This document shows, piece after piece, positions 9,987-18,054 of a stretch of DNA of 64,000 bases; within the stretch, counting starts at the first letter, position 1, and every line of letters begins with the position of its first letter. The position numbers and the translations under genes were made by a program. The notes below the pieces were generated by a model. That model did not search any database. It was given only the letters and a program-made list of their open reading frames with translations, and was not told where the DNA came from. This stretch comes from an uncultured Oxalobacteraceae bacterium (lineage in GTDB: Bacteria > Pseudomonadota > Gammaproteobacteria > Burkholderiales > Burkholderiaceae), in NCBI GenBank assembly GCA_946480015.1, contig CAMLIL010000001.1, forward strand, positions 1 through 64,000, written 5' to 3'.

Positions 9987-11807
9987 ATGACGACGAACCA
10001 GCACACTGCGGACAGCGCCAGCCTCCTGCTCAGCGAAATGCGGCAACTCCTTGCGGGGTACGCCGGGCGCATCGCCGCAGCCGTGCTGTGCCTGATCGTC
10101 GCCAAGATCGCCACGGTGACCGTGCCGCTCCTGCTCAAGCGCATCATCGACGCGTTTGCCCAGCCGGCCACGCTGGCGCAGCTGCCGATCTACCTGCTGG
10201 CAGGCTACGCCCTGGTGCGCTTTCTCGCCACGCTGTTCAACGAACTGCGCGACCTGCTGTTTGCCCGCGTCACCCTGCGCACGGTGGCCACCTACGCGCA
10301 CAAGACCTTCGTCCACCTGCACACGCTCACGCCGGGCTTTCACGCCAGGCGCCAGATCGGCGCCCTGCTGTCGGACATCGACCGCGGCACCACCGGCATC
10401 GCCTTCCTGCTCGGCGTGGCGCTCTTTACCATCGTCCCCACGCTGATCGAAATCGGCCTGGTGCTGGCGGTCATGCTGGACCGCTACAGCGCCTGGTTCT
10501 CGCTCATCATCGCCCTGACCTTCCTTGGCTATGCCGGCTTCACGCTCACCTTCACCAGCCGGCGGGTACTGTACCAGCGCCGTGTCAACAAACTCGATGC
10601 CCGCGCCAAAGGCCACCTGGCCGACAGCCTGCTCAACTACGACACCATCAAATACTTTTCCAACGAAGCGCTGGAGGCCCAGCGCTTCCGCGCGCGCATG
10701 CGCAGCTGGGAGCAGGCCGGCATGGGCAACCAGCGCGCCCTGTTCACGCTGCACGTGGGCCAAAGCGCCACCATTGCGATCGGCGTGGCTGCCATCATGC
10801 TGCTGGCCGGGCATGCCGTGTGGCGCGGCACCATGCGCGTAGGCGACATGCGCGTAGGCGACCTGGTGCTGATCAACGCTTACGCGCTGCAGGTCTGCCT
10901 GCCGCTCAACGCGCTCGGCTTCGTCTACCGCGAAGCGCGCGATGCGCTGGTCAACGCCGAACGCCTGATCCAGCTGCTGCGCGAACGGCCCGAGGTCGCG
11001 GACCTGCCGGGCTTGCCGTGGCTGAACGCGCAGCGCGGCGAAGTGCGGTTCGACAACGTCAGCTTCCACTACGACCCCGCGCGCCCCATCCTGCACAACG
11101 TCAGTTTCGACGTGCCGGCCGGTCGCACCGTGGCCGTGGTGGGGCGCAGCGGCTCCGGCAAGTCCACCCTGGCGCGCCTGCTGCTGCGCTTTTACGATCC
11201 TGTCGAAGGCCGCATCCTGATCGACGGCCAGGACACCGGCGGCGTCAGCGCCGCCAGCGTGCGCATGGCCATCGGCGTGGTGCCGCAGGACACCGCCCTG
11301 TTCAACGACACCATCGGCTACAACATCGGCTATGGCAAGGTCGGCTGCAGCCGCGCCGACATCGTCGCCGCCGCCCGCGCAGCCCATTTGCACGAGGTCA
11401 TCGAAGCCCTGCCGCTCGGCTACGACACGCGCGTGGGCGAGCGCGGCGTGGCCCTGTCGGGCGGCGAAAAGCAGCGCATCGCCATCGCCCGCGCCATTCT
11501 CAAGGATCCGCCCATCCTGATTTTCGATGAAGCGACGTCGGCGCTGGATGCCGATTCCGAGCACGCCATCCAGGAAGAACTCAACCGGCTCTCGCGCAAC
11601 CGCACCACGCTGGTCATCGCGCACCGGCTGGCCAGCGTGGTCGGCGCCCACCAGATCCTCGTCATGGAGCGTGGCCGTATCGCCGAACGCGGCAGCCATA
11701 CCGACCTGCTGCGCAGCAAAGGCCTGTACGCCCGCCTGTGGCTGCTCCAGCAGCGCATGGACCGGCAACAACAGCTTGAACGCGAACCGCTCAGGGAGAG
11801 CTCATGA
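9987..11807 (+). CDS. Atm1-type ABC exporter (fused permease-ATPase)
   Basis: A 606-residue half-transporter: six-helix membrane domain (residues ~25-310) followed by an ATPase domain. The segment LLNYDTIKYFSNEALEAQRF is the hallmark of the Atm1/HMT subfamily, which moves glutathione-linked or metal-related substrates. ATPase motifs are Walker A GRSGSGKST (~386), Q-loop PQDTALFN, signature LSGGEKQRIA (~489), Walker B ILIFDEATSALD (~509) and H-loop IAHRLA. A 15-bp tandem duplication encodes MRVGDMRVGD near residue 285. The stop overlaps the next gene by ATGA, placing it first in a run of six coupled carbohydrate genes. Confidence 0.95.
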   Translation: MTTNQHTADSASLLLSEMRQLLAGYAGRIAAAVLCLIVAKIATVTVPLLLKRIIDAFAQPATLAQLPIYLLAGYALVRFLATLFNELRDLLFARVTLRTVATYAHKTFVHLHTLTPGFHARRQIGALLSDIDRGTTGIAFLLGVALFTIVPTLIEIGLVLAVMLDRYSAWFSLIIALTFLGYAGFTLTFTSRRVLYQRRVNKLDARAKGHLADSLLNYDTIKYFSNEALEAQRFRARMRSWEQAGMGNQRALFTLHVGQSATIAIGVAAIMLLAGHAVWRGTMRVGDMRVGDLVLINAYALQVCLPLNALGFVYREARDALVNAERLIQLLRERPEVADLPGLPWLNAQRGEVRFDNVSFHYDPARPILHNVSFDVPAGRTVAVVGRSGSGKSTLARLLLRFYDPVEGRILIDGQDTGGVSAASVRMAIGVVPQDTALFNDTIGYNIGYGKVGCSRADIVAAARAAHLHEVIEALPLGYDTRVGERGVALSGGEKQRIAIARAILKDPPILIFDEATSALDADSEHAIQEELNRLSRNRTTLVIAHRLASVVGAHQILVMERGRIAERGSHTDLLRSKGLYARLWLLQQRMDRQQQLEREPLRESS

Positions 11808-12781
11808 GACCGCTGAACATCCTGACCTGGCATACCCATGGCAGCTACCTGTATTACCTGAGCCAGGTACCGCATCATTTCCACGTCTTGAGCAAGCCCG
11901 GCCGCCCGCCCGGCTACGCGGGCCGGCACGGCCATTTTCCGTGGGGGCCGAACGTGCACGACCAGCCGGCGGCGCAGGTCAGGCAGCAGCAGTTCGACTG
12001 CATCGTCTTCCAGGACGACGCCCAGTACGAGCGCGACCAGTACGAACTGCTCACGCCCACGCAGCGCGCGCTGCCGCGCATCTATATCGAACACGATCCG
12101 CCGCGCGCGCATCCCACCGACACCCGCCATCCGGTCGACGACCCCAACGTGGTGCTGGTGCACGTGACGCACTTCAACGCGCTGATGTGGGATAACGGCC
12201 GCACCCCCACGCGGGTGATCGAACACGGCGTGCTGGTTCCCGAGCAGGTGCAGTACAGCGGCGAGCTGGCGCGCGGCCTGGTCATCATCAACCATCTGGC
12301 GCGGCGCGGACGCCGGCTGGGCGCCGACGTGTTCATGGAGGCACGGCGCGCCACGCCGCTCGACCTGATCGGCATGGCGGCCGAGGAATCGGGCGGGCTG
12401 GGCGAGATCGAGCACGCGCTGCTGCCGCGCTTTGCCGCCCGTTATCGCTATCTGTTCCACCCGGTGCGCTACACCAGCCTGGGGCTGTCCGTGATTGAAG
12501 CGATGATGGTCGGCTTGCCGGTCGTCGCGCTTGCCACGGCCGAAATGCCCACGGTCATCGACAACGGCTTTTCCGGCTTCATCGATACCGATGTGGCGAG
12601 GCTGCATGCGCACATGCAGCGCCTGGCCGGCGACCGCGCGCTGGCGCAGGAACTGGGCGCCAACGCGCGCGCCCAGGCGCGCGAACGCTTCAGCATCCGG
12701 CGCTTCAGCGCCGAGTGGGATGCGCTGCTGCGCCAGGTCACCGGCATCCCGGCGCGTCCGCCACCGCTGCTTGCGAGCTAG
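11804..12781 (+). CDS. Glycosyltransferase, GT4-like
   Basis: A 325-residue GT-B type glycosyltransferase. The N-terminal domain starts NILTWHTHGSYLYYLSQVPH. The C-terminal nucleotide-sugar domain has RYTSLGLSVIEAMMVGLPVVAL and a DNGFSGFID motif, the classical E-x7-E region of GT4 (here E in VIEAMM, with the first acidic residue replaced in the TSLGLS context). No signal peptide; acts in the cytosol or at the inner membrane face. ATGA overlap with the ABC exporter implies coupled expression. Donor and acceptor sugars are unknown. Confidence 0.85.
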   Translation: MRPLNILTWHTHGSYLYYLSQVPHHFHVLSKPGRPPGYAGRHGHFPWGPNVHDQPAAQVRQQQFDCIVFQDDAQYERDQYELLTPTQRALPRIYIEHDPPRAHPTDTRHPVDDPNVVLVHVTHFNALMWDNGRTPTRVIEHGVLVPEQVQYSGELARGLVIINHLARRGRRLGADVFMEARRATPLDLIGMAAEESGGLGEIEHALLPRFAARYRYLFHPVRYTSLGLSVIEAMMVGLPVVALATAEMPTVIDNGFSGFIDTDVARLHAHMQRLAGDRALAQELGANARAQARERFSIRRFSAEWDALLRQVTGIPARPPPLLAS

Positions 12782-12847
12782 CCCTGTCCCGCCCCGCCTT
12801 CGCCCATCAGGCCAATTGCTACAACAGAATCCCCCAAAGGAGCACCC

Positions 12848-14155
12848 ATGCTGTTCGACGACAAGCACGTGCTGGAGCCGGCCACCGCGCACGAGCGCGT
12901 GCGCCGCATCGCCCTGATCAGTGACCACGCCTCGCCACTGGCGCAGCCGGGCAGCGTCGATTGCGGCGGGCAGAATGTCTACGTAGCCAATCTGGCGCGC
13001 GAGCTGGCCGCGCGCGGCTGCATGGTCGACGTGTACACCCGCCGCGACGCCATCGGCCAGCGCCAGCGCGTCCAATGGCGCGACAATGTCCGCGTCATCC
13101 AGGTGCCGGTCGGGCCGGCCCACTTCGTCCAGAAAGAGCATCTGCTGCCCTACATCGACGAATTCGCCCGCTTCGTCACCCGCTTCATCCGCCGCAACGG
13201 CATCGTCTACGACCTCGTGCATGCCAATTTCTTCATGTCCGGCATGGTCGCGCAACACCTCAAGCAAGTTCTCGGCATTCCCTTCGTGATCACTTTCCAC
13301 GCCCTCGGCCATGTGCGCCGCCTGGCGCAGGGGCAGGACGACGCGTTCCCCCCGGCGCGCCTGAGCATCGAACATACGCTGATGCGCTCTGCCGATGCCA
13401 TCATCGCCGAGTGCCCGCAGGACCGCGCCGACATGCAGCAGCTGTACGGCGCCGCCCCCGAGCGCATCGCCGTCATTCCCTGCGGCTTCGATCCGCAGGA
13501 ACTGTGGCCGGTGCCGATGCGGCTGGCGCGCCAGAAACTCGGCATCGCCCAGGGCAAGTTCGTCGTGCTGCAACTGGGCCGCATCATCCCGCGCAAGGGC
13601 ATTGCCACGGTCGTCGACAGCCTGGCCCTGCTACGCGCGCGCTACGACATCGACGCGCAATGCGTGGTGGTGGGCGGCGAGCCGCCCGGGCAGGCCGAGA
13701 GCGCGGAAATGCTGCGCCTGCGCGCCCTGGCCGCCCAGCGCGATGTGTCCGGCCACGTATTGTTTGCCGGGCGCAAGGAGCGTGGCCAGCTGCGCTACTA
13801 CTACAGCGCCGCCGACGTGTTCGTCACCACGCCGTGGTACGAGCCCTTCGGCATCACCCCGGTTGAAGCGATGGCCTGCGCGCGCCCCGTGATCGGGGCC
13901 GAAGTGGGCGGCATCAAATCGACCGTGGTCGACGGCGACACCGGCTTTCTGGTTCCGCCGCGCGACCCCGACGCCCTGTGCGAGCGCCTCGCGACCTTGC
14001 GCGCCAACCCCGCCCTCGCGCGCAGCATGGGCGATGAAGGCTTGCGGCGCGCCTACCATTACTACACCTGGCGCACCGTGGCCCAGCAGACCGCCGCCGT
14101 CTACGCCAAGGTGGCCCAGGCGCCCCAGCCAGCGTCAGGCATGGCGGCACGCTGA
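12848..14155 (+). CDS. Glycosyltransferase family 4
   Basis: A 435-residue GT4 enzyme. The N-terminus has ALISDHASPLAQPGSVDCGG and QNVYVANLARELAARG, as in sucrose-phosphate-synthase/MshA-like glycosyltransferases. The middle has HANFFMSGMVAQHL and FHALGHVRR. The donor domain has LQLGRIIPRKGIATVVD, TPWYEPFGITPVEAMACARP (the E-x7-E motif, PFGITPVE) and VVDGDTGFLVPPRD. An AAAGGAG ribosome site precedes the ATG. It is one of two GT4 enzymes in the exporter operon; its product is probably a surface glycan or glycolipid, not determined here. Confidence 0.92.
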   Translation: MLFDDKHVLEPATAHERVRRIALISDHASPLAQPGSVDCGGQNVYVANLARELAARGCMVDVYTRRDAIGQRQRVQWRDNVRVIQVPVGPAHFVQKEHLLPYIDEFARFVTRFIRRNGIVYDLVHANFFMSGMVAQHLKQVLGIPFVITFHALGHVRRLAQGQDDAFPPARLSIEHTLMRSADAIIAECPQDRADMQQLYGAAPERIAVIPCGFDPQELWPVPMRLARQKLGIAQGKFVVLQLGRIIPRKGIATVVDSLALLRARYDIDAQCVVVGGEPPGQAESAEMLRLRALAAQRDVSGHVLFAGRKERGQLRYYYSAADVFVTTPWYEPFGITPVEAMACARPVIGAEVGGIKSTVVDGDTGFLVPPRDPDALCERLATLRANPALARSMGDEGLRRAYHYYTWRTVAQQTAAVYAKVAQAPQPASGMAAR

Positions 14156-14197
14156 ACCAGCCTGTCCCTCAACCCGATCAAACCAAGGAAACCCGCG

Positions 14198-14974
14198 ATG
14201 CCAGACCAAACCCTCCGCTCAGCCCCCGCCGATGCCGCAGCCATGCCGGCGCCCACCCTGCGCGGCAAGACCATCCTCATCACCGGCGCGGGCAGCGGCC
14301 TGGGCGCCGCGCTGGCCGCCCTGCTGGCGCGCGATGGCGCCCGGCTGGTGCTGGCCGATATCGATGGCGCGCGCGCCCGCCAGGTCGCCGAAGGCCTTGC
14401 TTGCGGCGACCAGCCCGCACACGCACTGGCGCTGGACGTGGGCGATGCGGCGGCCGTCGCGGCGGCGATGGCGCACATCGATGGCAGCTGCGGCCGCCTG
14501 GACGTGCTCATCAACAATGCCGGCACCGACGTCACCGCCCCCATCGGCGAACTGTCCGCACCTCAGTGGACACGCGTCATCGACACCAATCTGAACGGGC
14601 CATTCTTCCTGTGCAAGGCAGCCGTGCCACTGATGCGGCGCGCCGGCGGCGGCCACATCGTCAACGTGGCGTCCACCGCCGCCAAGCGCGCCTGGCCCAA
14701 CGCCTGCGCCTACCACGCCAGCAAATGGGGGCTGCTCGGCCTGTCGCACGCCCTGCACGCCGAACTGCGCGCGCACGGCATCAAGGTCAGCGCCGTGATC
14801 GCCGGCGGCATGCGCACGCCCTTCCTGCTCGACCGCTTTCCCGAGCTCGATCCGGCCGTACTGCAGGAGCCGGCCAATGTGGCGCAGGCGATACGCGCCG
14901 TGCTGCTCATGCCCGGCGACAGCGTGGTGGCCGAAATCACCGTGCTGCCGCTGCGGGAGTCCTCGTGGCCATGA
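14198..14974 (+). CDS. Short-chain dehydrogenase/reductase
   Basis: A 258-residue classical SDR. It has the cofactor motif TGAGSGLGAALA, the NNAG motif (LINNAGTDV), the catalytic Ser in VNVASTAAK, and YHASKWG (Tyr and Lys of YxxxK). A basic/acidic pattern after the second strand (VLADIDGARA) favours NAD(H) over NADP(H). It ends in an ATGA overlap with the HAD phosphatase gene. It probably modifies a sugar or polyol intermediate of the neighbouring glycan pathway; the substrate is unknown. Confidence 0.92.
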   Translation: MPDQTLRSAPADAAAMPAPTLRGKTILITGAGSGLGAALAALLARDGARLVLADIDGARARQVAEGLACGDQPAHALALDVGDAAAVAAAMAHIDGSCGRLDVLINNAGTDVTAPIGELSAPQWTRVIDTNLNGPFFLCKAAVPLMRRAGGGHIVNVASTAAKRAWPNACAYHASKWGLLGLSHALHAELRAHGIKVSAVIAGGMRTPFLLDRFPELDPAVLQEPANVAQAIRAVLLMPGDSVVAEITVLPLRESSWP

Positions 14975-15543
14975 GCAAGCGCGCCGTGTTCTTCGACAAG
15001 GACGGCACCCTGGTCGACAACCTCCCCTACAACACCGAGCCGCGCCTGATCACCCTGTGCGGCGGCGCCGGCGCGGCCGTGCGCCTGCTGGCCCAGCTCG
15101 ACTATCGCCTGTTCATCGTCACCAACCAGGACGGCATCGCGCGCGGACGCTTTCCCGCCGCGGCCATGAAACCGGTACGCGACCGCCTGGCCGACCTGCT
15201 GTTTCGCGAACAGGTGCAGCTCGACGGCTTCTATTTCTGCCCGCACCATCCCGACGGCAGCATCGCGCCGTTCGCCCGTCCGTGCACTTGCCGCAAGCCG
15301 CAACCCGGCATGCTGCTGAAGGCGGCGCGCGAGCACGATATCGACCTGGGCGCGTCGTGGATGATCGGCGACATCCTGCACGACGTCGAAGCCGGCAGCC
15401 GGGCCGGCTGCCGCACCTTGCTGGTCGACCGCGGCAACGAAACCGAATGGCGCCTGGGCCCCTACCGTGTGCCGACCAGGATCGTCACCGACCTGGTCGC
15501 GGCCGCCAGGATCATCGCCGCGGCCGACGGCGTGCGCTCATGA
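14971..15543 (+). CDS. HAD-IIIA phosphatase, heptose-1,7-bisphosphate phosphatase-like
   Basis: A 190-residue HAD-superfamily phosphatase of the GmhB/HisB-N type. Motif I is FFDKDGTLVDNLPYN, motif II IVTNQDGIARG, and motif IV MIGDILHDVEAG. The zinc-binding CxH...CxC pattern of GmhB is present: CPHHPDGS then PCTCRKPQPGM. Expected reaction: removal of the C7 phosphate of D-glycero-manno-heptose 1,7-bisphosphate. It overlaps both neighbours by ATGA. The GT9 enzyme next door is of the heptosyltransferase family, so heptose use in this operon is a consistent reading. Confidence 0.88.
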   Translation: MSKRAVFFDKDGTLVDNLPYNTEPRLITLCGGAGAAVRLLAQLDYRLFIVTNQDGIARGRFPAAAMKPVRDRLADLLFREQVQLDGFYFCPHHPDGSIAPFARPCTCRKPQPGMLLKAAREHDIDLGASWMIGDILHDVEAGSRAGCRTLLVDRGNETEWRLGPYRVPTRIVTDLVAAARIIAAADGVRS

Positions 15544-16601
15544 CGCGCGACGACTGGGAACGCGCCCGCAGCGTGCTGTGCGTACGCCTCGATTCGCTCG
15601 GCGATGTCCTGATGTGCACACCGGCCCTGCGCGCGCTGCGTACGGCGCGGCCGGAGCGCCGCCTCACCCTGCTGACCTCGGCCAGCGGCGCCGCAGCCGC
15701 CCCCCATATCGCCGAAGTCGATGCGGTGATCGCCTATGCCGCCCCGTGGGTCAAGCATGCGCCCGCCGCCGGTCAAACCGCGGCGACCGTGTCGGCCATG
15801 CTGGCGGCGCGCCAGTTCGACGCCGCCGTCATTTTTACCTCATTCAGCCAGAGCGCGCTGCCGGCAGCGCTGCTGTGCCAGCTTGCCGGCATCCCGCTGC
15901 GGCTGGCGCATTGCCGCGAAAATCCTTACCAGTTGCTGACCGACTGGATCCCCGACCCCGAACCGGCGCCGCTGCTGCGCCATGAAGTCCAGCGCCAGCT
16001 CGACCTGGTGGCCAGCATCGGCTGTGCCACCGACAGCCCCAGGCTATCGTTCAGCGTGCGCCCGCACGACGTCGGCCACGTGCGCGCGCTGCTGCAAGAG
16101 CACGGCATCGATGCCGGCCAGCCGTTCATCCTGCTGCATCCCGGCGCCAGCGCACCCTCGCGCCGCTATCCGCCGCGCCAGTGGGCGCAGGTCATCGACC
16201 TGCTGGCGCGCAGCCATGGCATTGCCGCGGTCCTGACTGGCCAGGACCACGAAACCGGCCTGATCGAACAGATACGCCGCGCCTGCACGGCCCCCGTCAC
16301 CACGCTGGCCGGCCTGCTCGACCTGGGCCAGCTGGGCGCGGCCATCAGCCTGGCCACCCTGGCCGTGACCAACAACAGTGGCCCGGCCCATCTGGCGGCC
16401 GCCATCGGCACCCCGCTGGTCGATCTTTACGCGCTGACCAACCCCCAGCACGCGCCATGGCACGTCAAGAGCCGCGTCCTGTACCACGACGTGCCCTGCC
16501 GCTTTTGCTACAAAAGCGTGTGCCCCGAAGGCCATCACGCCTGCCTGACCGAACTGTCGCCGCAGCGCGTGACCGACGCCATCGCCAGCCTGCTGGCCTA
16601 G
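15540..16601 (+). CDS. Glycosyltransferase family 9 (heptosyltransferase-like)
   Basis: A 353-residue GT9 enzyme. The N-terminus VLCVRLDSLGDVLMCTPALR is the typical acceptor-domain start. The C-terminal domain has LLHPGASAPSRRYPPRQW (HPGA loop), the LAGLLDLGQLGAAISLA helix and VTNNSGPAHLAAAIGTP (the nucleotide-sugar signature). Cysteines near the C-terminus (PCRFCYKSVCPEGHHAC) are common in this family. It transfers heptose or a similar sugar to LPS core or another glycan at the inner membrane. Last gene of the 10.0-16.6 kb operon, coupled by ATGA. Confidence 0.92.
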   Translation: MTRDDWERARSVLCVRLDSLGDVLMCTPALRALRTARPERRLTLLTSASGAAAAPHIAEVDAVIAYAAPWVKHAPAAGQTAATVSAMLAARQFDAAVIFTSFSQSALPAALLCQLAGIPLRLAHCRENPYQLLTDWIPDPEPAPLLRHEVQRQLDLVASIGCATDSPRLSFSVRPHDVGHVRALLQEHGIDAGQPFILLHPGASAPSRRYPPRQWAQVIDLLARSHGIAAVLTGQDHETGLIEQIRRACTAPVTTLAGLLDLGQLGAAISLATLAVTNNSGPAHLAAAIGTPLVDLYALTNPQHAPWHVKSRVLYHDVPCRFCYKSVCPEGHHACLTELSPQRVTDAIASLLA

Positions 16602-16604
16602 GCC

Positions 16605-17948
16605 CTACCGGCGGCGCGCCTTCGCCTTCGCCTTCGCCTTCGCCTTCGCCTTCGCCTTGGCCTTGGCGCCGGCCGCGGACGCGCTGCCCAGCAGCGCCAG
16701 CGGCACCGCATCGGCCAGCGCCTGCATGCCCCGGTCGTTCGGGTGCAAATGGTCGCCGCTGTCGTAGGCCGGCAGCAGGCGCGCCGGATGCGACGGATCG
16801 CGCACGGCCTGGTCGAAGTCGATGACCGCATCGAACTCGCCGCTGGTCCGGATCCACTGGTTCACTTCCTGGCGCACGCTGTCCTTGGCGGTGGTGTAAT
16901 AGCCCGGGAACACCGTACCTTCGAACGGCGTCAGCGTGGCGCCATAAATGGCGACGCCCTTGGCATGCGCACGCGCGATCAGCTGGCGGTAGCCGCCGAT
17001 CAAATCCTGTGCACTCACCGCCTCGGCAGCCGCCGCGCCGCTGCCCGGCTGGCCGATATCGTTAATTCCGAGCAGCACGGTCACATACTTGACGCCCGCC
17101 GTGGCCAGCACATCGCGGTCGAAGCGCGCCAGAGCCGCCTTGCCGAACGGCGGCCAGCCGGCCGCATCGCGCAGCAAGCGGTTGCCGCTGATGCCCCGAT
17201 TGACGATGCCGAGACCCGGCGCGCCCTGCCCGTGCAGGCGGCGCATCAGCAAATCCGGCCAGCGCCGGTTGGTGTCGGCCGTGCTCCCGAATCCGTCGGT
17301 AATCGAATCGCCGAATGTCACCAGCACCGGATCCTGGACCGCTGCGCCAACGTCGACCTCGGTCAGGAAGGGCCAGCTCCCCGTCGAGCGCTCGGCCGGC
17401 AGCTCGGCCGCGGCGGTATGGTCGCCCGCCGGCGAGACATAGCTGGTCTGGTAGGCCGCCTGATGCAGCGTGGCCACCTTGACCTGCCCCGGCACAAAAA
17501 TGCTCACCGCCAGGTCCGCCATGGCCGGCACGTCCAGGTCGACCGGGTCGCTCAGGGCCGGCGCGCCGGGCGCCAGCGTGACCGCGCCCTGCCCGCCGAA
17601 GCTCAGCACCCGGTCCGTTCCGGGCACGATGCCCGAACCGCTCGCGCGCACTGCCACGTGCACGGCGCCGAGCGCCAGCGGCGCGCTGCCAAGTTCATTC
17701 GACAGCCGCACCCGCACCTGCTTGCCGCCTATGCTGGAATGCACGATCAGGCGCACGGTCTGGTTATTGAAGGCCTCCTGGCCGTCGCCCTGCGGTGCCG
17801 GTGCCGGAGCGCTTCCCCAGGTACCGGCCCAGTACGCCGGCGCGCCCGCGCTGGCGACGCCCGCCACAGCCATGCACCCCGCAAGCAGGGCGGTGCCGAG
17901 CGTGCGCCGCCAGCGGCTGCCGGAAAAATCCGAAATGCTGAAATTCAA
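16605..17948 (-). CDS. Secreted GDSL/SGNH-type esterase with Lys-Ala tail
   Basis: A 447-residue exported hydrolase. A Sec signal (SRWRRTLGTALLAGCMAVAGVASA) precedes a beta-rich N-terminal domain (residues ~40-200), then an SGNH hydrolase domain: block I VTFGDSITDGFG (nucleophile Ser), block II NRGISGN, block III LLGINDIG and block V GDHLHPNDRG (Asp and His of the triad). This layout is typical of SGNH enzymes acting on acetylated or acylated polysaccharides. The last ~20 residues are an (Ala-Lys)8 repeat ending in RRR, encoded by a hexanucleotide repeat. The gene end lies 3 bases from the convergent GT9 stop. Confidence 0.9.
   Translation of the reverse strand: MNFSISDFSGSRWRRTLGTALLAGCMAVAGVASAGAPAYWAGTWGSAPAPAPQGDGQEAFNNQTVRLIVHSSIGGKQVRVRLSNELGSAPLALGAVHVAVRASGSGIVPGTDRVLSFGGQGAVTLAPGAPALSDPVDLDVPAMADLAVSIFVPGQVKVATLHQAAYQTSYVSPAGDHTAAAELPAERSTGSWPFLTEVDVGAAVQDPVLVTFGDSITDGFGSTADTNRRWPDLLMRRLHGQGAPGLGIVNRGISGNRLLRDAAGWPPFGKAALARFDRDVLATAGVKYVTVLLGINDIGQPGSGAAAAEAVSAQDLIGGYRQLIARAHAKGVAIYGATLTPFEGTVFPGYYTTAKDSVRQEVNQWIRTSGEFDAVIDFDQAVRDPSHPARLLPAYDSGDHLHPNDRGMQALADAVPLALLGSASAAGAKAKAKAKAKAKAKAKARRR
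16619..16666 (-). repeat. Hexanucleotide tandem repeat in the esterase tail
   Basis: Six perfect TTCGCC units on the plus strand followed by two TTGGCC/TTGGCG variants. In frame it encodes an Ala-Lys dipeptide repeat; unit changes would keep the frame and alter tail length. Confidence 0.85.
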
Positions 17949-18054
17949 AGAAATGTCTCCCTTAGTGTACGAACAGCCTGTTTCCGGCCGAAAGCATACC
18001 GCATGCGCGCCCCCGGCTGAAAGTGAGCGCTGTCGCCCGGCCCGCCTTGCGCGC

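Noticed and set aside
9546..11771. 741-codon minus-strand frame opposite the ABC exporter
   Set aside because: Antisense shadow; the plus strand encodes a complete, motif-verified transporter.
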